Shown here: in pieces, positions 24,434 through 35,709 of the stretch
Layout of the letters: each line of letters begins with the position of its first letter
Position numbering within the stretch: the first letter of the stretch is position 1
Made by a program: the position numbers and the translations under genes
The notes under the pieces: generated by a model
The model's database searches: none
What the model was told of the DNA's origin: nothing
The model's input: the letters and a program-made list of their open reading frames with translations, nothing else
Assembly: GCA_036877525.1 (NCBI GenBank)
Contig: JAZGTH010000066.1
Span: 6,360,001 to 6,424,000, forward strand
From: Chromobotia macracanthus
Taxonomy: Eukaryota > Chordata > Actinopteri > Cypriniformes > Botiidae
DNA length: 64,000 bases
Reading direction: 5' to 3'

Positions 24434-25627
24434 GGGACGTCTGTTTCTAACCTCTCACTCTACTTGAACATCTGCAGACTAAATAGCTTGAAGCAGCTTT
24501 ATATGATTTACAAAATTTATAATGTATAGAATGTGTGTTCCAATGTTTCTGCATATTCATATGTAAATATGTACATAATGCTACTTAAGAAAAATAAAAC
24601 GTATAAAAAAAACACAGTTCTCAGTTGTCTTTTTTTGGTAAAACAATATTCTAATATTTACATTACCAAGGTATAACTCACAACCATGTAAGTGTGGTTT
24701 GTTGCATTTACATCTGTATAATAATAATAATAATTTTATGTAAGCAATTTGTGGAATGTGGTACTTTAGAAAGTAATGCAATTTCTGAAATACAATGGCC
24801 TGTTTACTTATTTTAGGATTGTGAAAGGTAAAACTCTAAAACTCTAAAATCACATATCTGAACACAGACAGTGTTTCATGCGTTAAGCAGTGTCTATAAA
24901 GACTCATTCATTGTACAACATCAGACACAAACACAAACGCAGTTCAGTTGTTCCAATTAATATATTTTTAGTCTTCAAATCAGGCATGCTAATATCTACA
25001 GGAAATGTTCATTCACAGTGTACAGTATCCATGTAGGCTAATTTATAAGGGAGATATTGAAATCCTTACAACGTAACCTATTTTACAAATGTACCAGTTA
25101 TCTTTGGATTTTAGCATGCTGTTTGCTAATCTCTGAGACATGAAATAAGTGTTATTTAAATGTATTGCTATTGCTTTATCAATTAGATCATAAGTGGCAC
25201 AGTCATTTAGTAACTTTTGTAGTTACTAAATTCCTTTTGAACTGGGCGGAGTTTACTCTATTCTATTCTGCTCCATTCAAGATTACTTTGTTACATACGG
25301 TACATAGCAGACCTCAAAGGCTTGAATGCCTTTGAAGGCTTCAGAGCCATATGACATATATACAGTACAAACTAATAAAACAAGCAATATCTAATCTGGC
25401 AAAAAAAGTCTATTGGCATAATTACATTGCCAAAATGAATCAGTAATAAGTAACAGTATTATTTTGATACAAGCAAATATGTGATTATGTTTTCTGTGTG
25501 TGTGTGTGTGCGCATGCATATACATGGCTACTGTATATGAAGCAAGACATACCTATTGAATTTGTTTCTGACTGTTTTGTTTTGGAAAGATCTGCAAACT
25601 GTTTCAGCTTCACAGCAAAATGTTCAG
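24434..25627. other. Convergent intergenic region duoxa / apba2
   Basis: Holds the duoxa 3' UTR to about 24620 and presumably the apba2 3' UTR on the minus strand. There is a TAA microsatellite near 24717-24734 and a GT-rich tract at 25495-25512. I see no further gene. Confidence 0.6.
24593..24598 (+). terminator. duoxa: Polyadenylation signal of duoxa
   Basis: AATAAA 160 bases after the duoxa stop codon. The next gene ends toward it (apba2 stop at 25628), so the two are convergent. Confidence 0.7.
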
Positions 25628-28600
25628 TTAGATATACAGTGGAGTCTCTTGGCCAGTTAATAGTCTGAACATGACAGCTGGCATAGTTTTCATATTAATC
25701 TGTTGAAAAAACAAAGAAAAATGTCAGTTTAAACGGCAGAGAGTCTGTAAATGATGTCAAAGACAATTTTCGGTCAAACTGTAAAACGGATTACTCTGTG
25801 CTTAAAATAAAGGTCAGTTTTGTTTGACTCAAGATAAAAGCCAGGAGTGTACTGTACTATTTGTTCTTCATTACTGTATTTAAGTATCTTGAGGAGCTGG
25901 TATTTTACTTCAAAGTACTTCAAAATCATTGTTTTAAAGAGCAGAACACAATAGCATTAAACACTTTTATTGTAGATCTTTAATTACTTTGAACAATTTG
26001 TGTTAAAAGGTTACATTTCTGTTTCACAAGCAGACATTCTGAGATTTTTTCATTATGACCTGTAGGTTTAAAAGCTGTTATCATTACATAACAAAATCTG
26101 AAAATGTATTATTAATTAAAAAAATGCATTAATGTATTTCACAAACAAACAAATATACCGTATATATATATATATATATAGTATGTTTTATATATTGTAT
26201 AAATATATTGATATATATTTGTTACAGTACAATATATTTATATTTAATACCTTTTTAATTTAATGTTATTTAAAGACTGCTTGCCAGTTTTTTCTACTAA
26301 AACTGGAAATGTCATTACCATCACACATCAACACTATCACGTACAATATCAAAAATGACACAGTATCTTCACATTGTATCAACACATATTTTAGCAAAAG
26401 TTTTAACATAGTACCCATACTTAAGAATAATTCTTCTGTACTTTTTACACCCTGTCAGAGGCTAGACTATTAATAATGTTCCATTGAAAGTTATACATAC
26501 CTCTCCTACAGATACTGACAGGGCGTGGACGATTTTCTCATGCGCCATAGCGACCACACTTTGTCCGTTTATCTCAATTATTCTGTGGCCGACACGCACC
26601 CCTCCCCTTTCTGCGATGCCTCCACGCATTAGACTGCAGATCTGCAAATCAACAGCAGGATGACTGTCAAATAAATCATGACAGGGTGAAAATTCCCCAA
26701 AATGTGCTAATATGCAGCAGCTGACTAGATAAGTCATGGTAATGATCATTACTTCATTTATTAATGCATTGGAAGTCTGTTGAAACTGATACTGATGCTA
26801 AAGTCTGTTTAAACTGTTTGACACATGAACTAACAATCTTACACACCCTAGCAATCACCTAGCAATGCCTTAGCAACCTCCCTGAATACTTCAGCAACCA
26901 TATAGTCATAAACCACATAAACATATGGAAAACTTTAGCATAGCAACACGGTAATATACTAGCATTGTGGTGGCGAGTGTTCTTCAGGCTAATGTAAAAT
27001 CTATTATCATTGTAATTCTGTTGTGGCACTAGGGGTCGCTGTGTTGGTCCCACATACTTACTATGCCATTTTGAACGCTGAAGCCGAGCTGGTACTGTAG
27101 GTCTGGTCTCTTTATCAGGACTGTTGTTACAGGTGGACAACTCACCACACTCAACTTTACCTGCATATGATTCTTCAGACCCTAAAACACACAAACAATC
27201 ACACACATTTTGTTGAAATCTAATGTTGTAGTGGCAAATGCAGTGTTCCTATAGTTTAACTTGTAGAGCACAGTGCTAGCAATGCTAGTAACCAGGGTTT
27301 TGGGTTCAATCCCAGGGAACGCACATACTGATAAAAATCCATACTTCTAATGCGCTTAAAGTGTCTGAAAAATGCAAAAACACAACCATAAATGTCAAAA
27401 CCTTGATGATGCCCTGACAGGTGGCAAGGGGCAGGCCCACCAGGCTGGTGTCATTGACGGCCATAATCTGATCGCCCACATTGAGTTTGCCTGAGCGGGC
27501 AGCCGGGCCGTTGTTTAGCATGCAGGCCAAGATGACGGTGGGCAGGATAGAACCCCAGCCCGATTCCACGATCACCACACCCAGAATCTCACCCTTCTGC
27601 TTCTCTAGCTGAAGCTGGTTATACAGAAAATAAAAATAGGGAAAGACAATTTAGGAATGAATATAAGAAAATTAATGAGATGTTTGGTTTGGTGATTACT
27701 AGGCCACCCAGGTGCTTGTTTTTAATGCAATAATCAAATAGTATAAACAAATATTAAAGGTTTACATGGAACAGGATAAAAAAAAAGGAGTAAAAAAAAA
27801 AGAGTTAAAAACAATTTCCAGGACAATTAATCTGCCAAAATGTTGAATTTTGAACACAAAATAAATGTTGTAAATGAGTTAAAAAAGTGTTTGTTTACTT
27901 TTAGCAAATTAGCAGTTAATTATATATACTGTACTAAAATGGGATGTAAAAGACTACAGACTCAGACTAATGTCCATGCATGAGCCTCATGTATGCATCA
28001 CATGCACTACCACTATGCCATAGCCCTGACAAAAAAAAAAGTTCCCTGATTGGCTCTTTTTTTTTACCTCTTTGCAGTTTTCAGAATTGGAGAAATGGAT
28101 GAGGTCATCATTATACATCTCTTGCGTGTTCAGGATGTCACTGTAGTCTTTTTGGCTGAGGTCCTTGGGGTTGATCCCATTGGCTCGGAGGAACTCTTGG
28201 TAGGCCATGCTGAACGCCTGACCAATGGACTGTGCGATGAGCTGAGCCTGTGGAGGAGGGAAGAGGGGGAGGTGAAGCGCTCAGCTGAGAGGAGGCTACT
28301 TGACAATGTGATGACATTGCAGGGCGAGAGAGTGCTTGACTCAGAGAGAGGGTGGAAAAGGGGAAGCATGTGCTGTTACGCGAGCAGCAATAAACAAATA
28401 CAAAGCTAGTTGGAGGTAGGATGAGCTATGAGCAACCCTACACAGAATCTGTATCTGCAGAATTCTGTAGAAAGCTTAGCAGATTTCCACAGAATTCCAA
28501 AAATTTCACACATGCCACCACACTTGCCTATTTGCTTATTTTACTTCTTTAATTGTTTTGGGATAAGAGTATTAACTCACATCTTCTGACTCAAAGACGT

Positions 28601-31600
28601 AGCACATCATGCGATACTGCTTCCGATTCTCTGTGCTGAAGCCTGAATCTGTGCAGTCCAGCGAAGATGAGTTAGACAGACGCCTGCGGGCCATTAGAAC
28701 CACCACATTACCAATGTCTGCGATGTATGAGATGGTGCGGAGGGTGTTGTCCATCATTGTTTCCTGTCAACAAGAATATGAGATCAAAGAAACGAAATGA
28801 AGTCTATATAAATCAATTCTACCCCCTGTTCTCTACTGTACGTTTTGTTTTGCTTTTTTTTTTCTTTGTACATCTTCCTTTTACTGTATTTATAGGCATG
28901 TAGTCTTTTTGTCGGATAGCATATTGGAAAGTGATAACAAAACTATTGGCACAGAAAGAGAAGGTATGGGGTCCGAAAACAACACAGGGCAGTTTCGAAC
29001 CTGAATCCCCATTATAGCACCATTACTCAACCACTGCACCACAGCTTCGACTGTTTATTTTTAAAATATGACTTCTTAATGTAATATATTGTCTAATATA
29101 TTATTTATATTCTAATTTGCTTTAAGCAGCTCTTTCAGCCTGGAGAAACTGAGTTCAGCTGGTTTTGCTGTTTGGCCAGATAGTCACTGCCTAAAACCAG
29201 CCAAACAGACATAACTGACCAGGGACACCATCTAAAACCAGTAAACCACTACAATTACCAGATTATATCTGTAGATTAAATGTTGTTGATTTTGTACCTA
29301 CCTGTGTGTCAGCATTGAGCACCTTGATGGCCTTGGTTGAGATGAACAGGTCGATCTCTGTCAGGCTGTGAGCTTCACCCTCTACAGACTTAAGATCAGA
29401 ATGCAAAGGTCACAGCGTCATCTAGAGGACTGACATGGAACTTCTGACCCCATCACTCATTTTCAGTGGTTTTAAACTTACTTTTAATCTTTTTTTTTAA
29501 TTTGATCATACTCTATCGTTTAAATGTTTAGGGTCACTTATTCTTTTTTACAGTTTTACACATTTCAGAATAACTCTCAAAACTATGAAAGCTGTAGCCC
29601 AAATGTAACTTTGGAAATTATAGAAAATTCTAAATAAATCAAACTATGTTTTATTATCTTCAACGTAGGCCCCTTTGCCACCCAATGTAGGGCCATTATT
29701 GGCTGCTGCTTCTTAATTATTTGATTCAAATCATATTTCAAAAACTATATAAGAAATGTATGTGTGGAGCATCTTTTAAAATACCTTAACACAGTCCAGA
29801 GCTTCCTGTGCTTGTTTCATACGAACGCTTTTGGACGGGTTTCTGTCGGAGAGCAGCTGGGTGGAGCCGAGGTAGTTTGCTGCAAATATGATTCCATTGA
29901 CGAGATCGTCTGGCTCGCATGGACCAGGGACTGGAGAAATTCAAAGACCGGAATAAACAGTTGTACATGGCTGCATAAATGACCTGAAATGTATGCTAAT
30001 AATTTGATTGTGCAAATTCATCTCTAATATTACTATATGACTATAATACATTTATCAACAACCTACAAATGATTTTAAATAGGTCTCAATCTTTCCACTG
30101 TAATAAAATATTCCAGTGGGACATTCCAGACATATGTCTCCTCCCGACAGCTACGGTCAGTAAATGAGTGACATCTGACTGTTCCCCCACAACAAGGCAC
30201 CAAATCAATCTGTAAAACTTTCATCTATTCTGTTCCTTTGTGGTGGAATGAACTCCCAGCCTCCACCCGATCCACTGAGACATTCACAACCTTTAAAAAC
30301 CAACTCAAAACACTCCTCCTTCTAACTGAACTCGTCTCTAGTTCATTCTGTCTCTAGTAGCAGAATACAATGTACGCTTGTAAATTTAGCTATGTAGACT
30401 TGGTTTGTAGGCAAAATGTTCAATGCTCTCGTCCTTTTGTTAGTTGCTTTGGACAAAAGTGTCTGCTAAATGACTAAATGTAAACGTAAAATAAAATAAC
30501 TTACTATCCACAAAGCTTGGGAAAGACGGATTTTTCTGGGCTGGCTGAAAAGCAAAGAACAGTTTTAGACATTTTGTATTATGAGAACTGACTGAAATGC
30601 TTTATTTAGCTTGTGAGAATACCACTTAACACCTTACTGGGCAGTTTAGCTGGTTACTTACCGCTCTGTTTTGTCCAGCTGGTGGTCCTGTTCCAGTGTC
30701 ATCTGGAGTACTCTGAGAAACCTGTACAAAAAATTAAAAGAGAAAATGATCTAGATTTGTACTTTCATACAGATTTTCATTCATAATTGCCAAAACAGAC
30801 ATGATCATTGGGGACAATGCATGACAGAAACCTCAGTGTACGTGGATTAGTAGTGTTTAAGAAAAGATAAGCAACGCTACCAGTTGCCAACAATGTAATA
30901 GCTAAAATTTCACAAGAAATACAAGTTATTTATTGTGTGTAGTATTGAACAAACATTTGCTTCATATTGGACCCCAATCAATGTACAGTGTACCCAATAC
31001 ACTCATTAACGTCTACGCTGTTACCTGTTCCTGGCTAGATGCTGACTTCTCCTCTTCAGTGGGTTTGGGCAAGTCTTTATGCAGCTGTTTTTTTGGAGAC
31101 TGAACAGACATTTTGTCATTGGCTCTCAGTTGACTATTTCTTCTGCATGATGAAGCTGCAGAGGTCCTGGAACCATCAGAAGCCCCTCTCACATCATTTG
31201 CACCTTTTTCCCTTCTTAAGTTTTGTGGTGCATCCTTCAGTTTGGTCTTAGATTGGTCCTCCACCTGTTCTCTGTGACCATCAAAGCGCTGTCTTTCATT
31301 TCCATCCTTTGGTTTGTGACTACAAATAGGATGCTGTTGTCCTCTGTTTTTGCTGTCTCCAGGACTTTTACTTTGTTGATGTGAATGTTTCTCATTTTTG
31401 TCCCTGTTGTCCTCTCCAGAGGTTTTTAATGAATGTCTTTTTTTCCAAGCCACTCTGTCCTCAGGATCTGCATATTTAGCTTTCCCTGTGACCCCACTGC
31501 CCTCCTGGTAAACACTGTCTCCTTTGTGTACTCTCTCCGGCTTATGTCCTTTATATCTGGAGCTTTGTCCAGGGTCAACTCTGGCTGCTGGCACATCACA

Positions 31601-32542
31601 ATCTTTTGGATATTCTGTGGTACACTCTTCCCTAACCTTTCCCAATCTATCCCTAACAGAACAACTTGACCCTGGGGTGATATTCCTTGATTGCTTAGGG
31701 TTGTCCTGGTTCCTTCTATAGTCATTACCTGCATAATTTCCTTGTCCAACTTGGCCATGGATGGAATTTTGTGAATGACTTCTGCTTTCTTGCAGAAACA
31801 TATCATCTTTTTGTTGGATCTTGTTGTTGTTCTCCTCCTCTTGTTGTGCTTCTTTCCCTTTGCAGGAAATATATCTATCATTGTCATCTTCTTCACTATC
31901 TTCTTCTTCCACCTCTTCCTCTGTCTCCTCATCATCCTCCTCATCCTCAGCCATGGGTGCTTGCACAAAAGTTGTCTCCGTGAAAGGCTCAGGATGCTTG
32001 TAGACCAATGTTGTTGATTCTTCCTGCACAACCTTGTATAAACCTTCTGTGTTTTCCCAAGCTTCTGGTTTTGAGCTATCCCGGAGGTCCCGGGATGTGC
32101 TAGGACCCTCAGCACCATCTGTCCCTTCATGGCAGTCCATTCCATCCATGTAACTTTCATCCTCAGGGCAGCAGTGGATGTAGTAGGTCATCCTGTCAGC
32201 TTCAGTTTGGAGCTCCTCATCTTCCTCGTAATCATGTTCCTCTTCTTCCTCCTCTCCGGATCCTACATTGTCATATTCGGACAGAGAGTCTTCCTCCATG
32301 CTATCAGGCTGAGGGGGGCTTTCTCCATGGACAGATTCATCCTCAGACCCATCACTGGGAAAGAATGTGGCTGGTCTGGGTAAGGGCATCTGGACTTTAT
32401 GCTCGCTGGGCCCAGGCTCCTCAAGATTTGGATCTTCTTCATCTCCAGGGGGTTTTCTGCTTTCCTCCGATAAAGTGCTTGATGCTGAAGGGTTCAGCTC
32501 TGAAATAAAAGCATTGGTCTCCTGCCTTCTCCTGAGAGCCAT
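25628..32542 (-). CDS. apba2: APBA2 / Mint2-like (X11) adaptor, 11 coding exons, about 919 aa
   Basis: Neuronal scaffold that binds the APP cytoplasmic tail through a PTB domain and membrane partners through two PDZ domains. Exons (high to low): 31025-32542, 30662-30721, 30505-30544, 29785-29930, 29302-29388, 28581-28763, 28068-28247, 27402-27614, 27062-27181, 26501-26641, 25628-25699; all phases agree. ATG at 32540-32542 opens a 506-codon exon, highly acidic and then basic/polar, holding the family block TYYIHCCPEDESYMDGMDC. The PTB domain (about 548-735) begins GIIFAANYLGSTQLLS and includes LMARRR and AQLIAQSIGQAF. PDZ1 (about 745-830) has GVVIVESGWGSILPT; PDZ2 (about 835-915) has YQLGFSVQNG and GGVRVGHRIIEINGQSVV. 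The C-terminus is TGQETPLYI, the APBA2 form rather than APBA1. At 919 aa it exceeds human APBA2 (749), all in the N-terminus, where the usual Munc18-binding core is not seen. Confidence 0.95.
26161..26180. repeat. (TA)n microsatellite
   Basis: Ten perfect TA units in the last apba2 intron, followed by further TA-rich sequence to about 26245. Confidence 0.9.
26845..26965 (-). repeat. GTTGCTAGG-type repeat cluster (reverse)
   Basis: CCTAGCAATCACCTAGCAAT and related units, the reverse complement of the clusters listed at 9240 and 11540. It lies in an apba2 intron. Confidence 0.6.
27245..27380 (+). repeat. SINE copy
   Basis: Head TATAGTTTAACTTGTAGAGC, B-box-like GGGTTCAATCCCAGGGAACG, then CATACTGATAAAAATCCATA and a degraded tail. 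Same family as 5318-5466. It lies in an apba2 intron. Confidence 0.7.
28976..29050 (-). repeat. tRNA-like SINE fragment
   Basis: Read on the minus strand it starts AGCTGTGGTGCAGTGGTTGA (A-box-like) and carries CAGGTTCGAAACTG (B-box-like). It has the promoter layout of a tRNA-derived SINE and differs from the 5318 family. It lies in an apba2 intron. Confidence 0.6.
29110..29260. repeat. Short inverted-repeat element (AAACCAGC motifs)
   Basis: Opposed copies of CAGCTGGTTTTGCTGTTTGG and AAACCAGCCAAACAG give a potential hairpin, followed by more AAAACCAGTAAACCA units. No coding content. Confidence 0.5.
30105..30485 (+). mobile_element. L2-like LINE 3' fragment
   Basis: In one frame short stretches read WNELPASTRSTETFTTFKNQ and LKTLLLL, typical of the C-terminus of the second ORF of L2-type non-LTR retrotransposons in fish. 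The frame is broken by stops. It ends in TGCTTTGGACAAAAGTGTCTG followed by CTAAATGACTAAATG, the L2-type 3' tail shared with the SINEs here. Truncated and inactive; it lies in an apba2 intron. Confidence 0.75.
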
Positions 32543-35500
32543 AACTGGCTTTATCAACCCCACCAAAGTGGGATTTTGTCAGCCCTGAAACAAAGTTAGT
32601 ACAAAATTAGCACTTTCCAAGTACCTGTTGGCTAAAGAATGGAGTTATACTCCAGTGGCAGGAAACCTTACAAAGAAAATGAAACAAAATACATTATTTA
32701 AGCTTAATTGTAAGACAGAAAGTCTGTCACTCGCTCATATGATGCTTCAAATGAAAGACATGCAAACCATCTATTCAAGAAAATATCCATTGCAAATAGA
32801 CTTATATTATTTAGACTTATAGAATATTTTAATTTCTAAGATACCCAAAAGTTTTTCTCAGAATGTGGCATCAGCAAGAAATGTATCCACCAAAACATAA
32901 ACAAAAAACTCTTAAGTCTTCTTAGTTTAAAAAATACTGTTTGTGGCTTTAAATTAATATTTAGTGAAAGGAAATTTTGTCAATCACTCCCCACTGACAG
33001 CAGCGAAACGTAAATTTTGCAGCGCACCATTTAGCCCAGTAGACATGGAAGAATTCTCAAGATATATTTATCGGATTTATGATGATTTAAGAGATGAAGG
33101 AATTTGGAATTCAGTGCCCAAATATCTGGACATGATTAGATAGTAAAAATGTATCTAACCCTTGACTGTGTTGTACCTGAGATGCATGGAAACCTCTGAG
33201 AAAAACACAACCAAATCCAAACCACCAGGTCCAAACCAGGACCACAGCATCAGGAAGACAAACTGTGCAGTTCAGCAATATGCATCAGCAGGAAACATGC
33301 TGATATTTCACTGCACAACAGTGAACCTCTTGACGAGAGGTATCACATTCCCTTGTGGAAAGAAGAAAGCTTATATATAGCTTCCTGACTTTGATTGTGT
33401 CACTTATTGGACTGAACCTAAACACTATGCTTTTTCAACCATAGATGGCCTGGGACTTTTAGTTTGAAATTATACGTTTTTATGATACTGAAAAAGGGTG
33501 ATGATTATATATTTAATATGTAAATATGTGGACCCATAAAGCATGTTTGAAAATGTACACATTTAACAATTTTTCTAATTGCAAATTAGAAACCGAGTGA
33601 CTGCAAACAAACAATGTTAAACTGTCAGCTAACAACTAACAATTATGTTTAATCAACTGCCCCCAAGGTAGTTTTAGTGGATGTGCAGTTCTGGGGTGGC
33701 TGAAGAATGTTTTTTCAACGATTGTTAAGACTTTACTAATCAAATGTGGTTTATATAAAGTTGCAAAGTTTAAAATGAATTCTTATTCCTCATTCTGTAT
33801 ATTAAGCAACGCACACTTTGTCTTGCACCTTCAGATATACTGAAAGAATTGGCCCAGACTGTAGGAGAAAACTGCAAACCTAAGCTGTAAATGTGCTTTT
33901 GGTCGAAGCTGTGTAATCTAACCCATTAGTATCGCTATCGGATCAGCGTGCCCCCTCTAACCGGCCGATACACCTGTCTCCCCTAATGCTCTTTTATCTT
34001 CAGCTGCTGCAAATGAATTTGCCCAGCATTTCTTCAATTTGGTCTAAACTTCAGAGCTTTCTTCGTTGACGATGCATAAGTGAGCTTTCCTCAAGATTTT
34101 ATTACGAAATTTCTAAACTCATTCATGCCTGGAAGTCACAATTTAAAAACATTCCCTGATTTTTCCAGATTTCTTGACTGGGTGGGAATCTGTCTTAGGC
34201 AGATTTCATGGTAAGGATGTTCTCATTAGTGTTTGACCTGAAATAATACAACTACAGTTTAATAATACAACAACAATTATACACAAATGCACATTTAATC
34301 AGTCTGAAACTCAAAGGCACATTTTTTCTCAATACATGTATGGCCAAAAGAGAGCACTGCTAGAAAGCACATCTAAATACATATTTACAGCAAAATGCCC
34401 TATAAAACAGCTTCACAAACACTCTTTCAATTCTGAACCTAAAAGTAAAGAAAAGTTTCTTAATGAATCTCCTTTAGCTGGCAAATCAGCATCAAACCCG
34501 GCGGTTCTGACGTCACAATTAAACCTTCCAGTGATCTCAAAACTGAACGACTGCAACGTCCATCGACCGGACACAAATATAAGTCTTGTTAAACCAAAGT
34601 GTCAACAAAAGACTCTTATTTCTTTGACGTTATCGTCACAAGAAAGGTTAACCCGGTATAAGCGGCTAATATAGAGAGACAAAACGCCGTGTAAGATCTT
34701 CACCGTTTCATCATTCATGAAACACCCCGTGCATGCGCGTTAAACGCTTCAAACCTGCCCGGAAATAACAAATACATGATTAGTTGTGATTTATGATGTA
34801 TCTTGTCTTCAAGTGCGCTTGATATACACCTGACTTGACTAAAATCGAGGGCAACGTACACTTAAATGTCCACGTTAAGCTTTCAAACGCAACATAGTAC
34901 CTACCGGAGCCAGCCTGGATGTCTTCAGTCAAATGTGCATTAGTCGTTGTATTGCTAAGACATTTATTGATCAAATTTCACGCCATGTCTCTCACGAAGC
35001 ACAGATGCTGAGGAACGTGGATGTAGCTCACATACACACCCTCAGCATCCCGGGACAGGGACACAGTCTCTCTCTTTATGAGTTTTTTAAAGAGACAGAC
35101 GCTAAGATAAAACAAACTCGATTTTGTTTCACTTAATAATATATACTTCTCTGTGAGAAGAACTCTACCACCAAAACATTTAGTCGTGAGCAACCGTTTT
35201 CGATGCGATGCAGTTATTGCAAATAAATATACATTTTATTTATGGTCGCATGACCTAAACAAGCCCTTCTGTTTACTGATAATCATGATTTCTGCTCATC
35301 TTCTGCACCCCTGCTTTTTAAATTACATAAACAAATTGCATTGCAAATGCAATTAAATGGACGGTTAAGTTGGTCAGTGGTTGCGTTAAATTTGACAGCA
35401 ATTAAAGAGGAAGGTTTGTTTTTCTAGCTATAGATTATTGTACAAATGAAATAATAAATAGACGAATTCGTAATTTTGTAGATTTGAGTCGTGCACAGTT

Positions 35501-35709
35501 TTTTTGCACTTCCTATGTTCATCACCTAATGAGAGATTTTACATTATAATTTTGGAGTGATATAAATGAAAACGTTTACAGAAAATACTGAAGAATATTT
35601 TTGCATCGTCCATTAAATTGCGATGATGACCTTTATTTTGAAATCAACACAACACTTCCTGTATTGTGTTCAGCTTCACGCTCTCATTCCCTTTAGCAAC
35701 TCTGACATC
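32543..35709. other. Region upstream of apba2 and of eif3j
   Basis: A good minus-strand acceptor (TGTTTCAG, exon edge at about 32584) shows that apba2 has at least one more 5' exon higher up. About 32590-34300 is AT-rich with no recognisable exon. From about 34500 to 35060 CpG frequency rises and a perfect CRE, TGACGTCA, sits at 34508-34515. A 112-codon open frame at 34336-34674 (plus) is discussed as a finding. The stretch 35140-35640 is unique sequence with nothing recognised. Confidence 0.55.
34905..35060 (-). other. apba2: Candidate apba2 5' non-coding exon and promoter
   Basis: On the minus strand GCTCCG is followed by the strong donor GTAGGTAC with its exon edge at 34905, in CpG-containing sequence about 0.65 kb from the eif3j start and pointing away from it. 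This is a plausible first exon for apba2, which needs one (see the acceptor at 32584). The upper limit is a guess; no start codon is needed here. Confidence 0.35.

Noticed and set aside
26859..27206. A 115-codon minus-strand open frame
   Set aside because: It crosses the apba2 exon 27062-27181 in the wrong frame; the correct frame reads GLKN...VVSCPPVTTVLIKRPDL.
31426..32160. A 244-codon minus-strand open frame
   Set aside because: It lies entirely within the apba2 N-terminal exon in a shifted frame; its Lys/Arg/Met-rich composition is the frame-shifted image of the acidic repeats.
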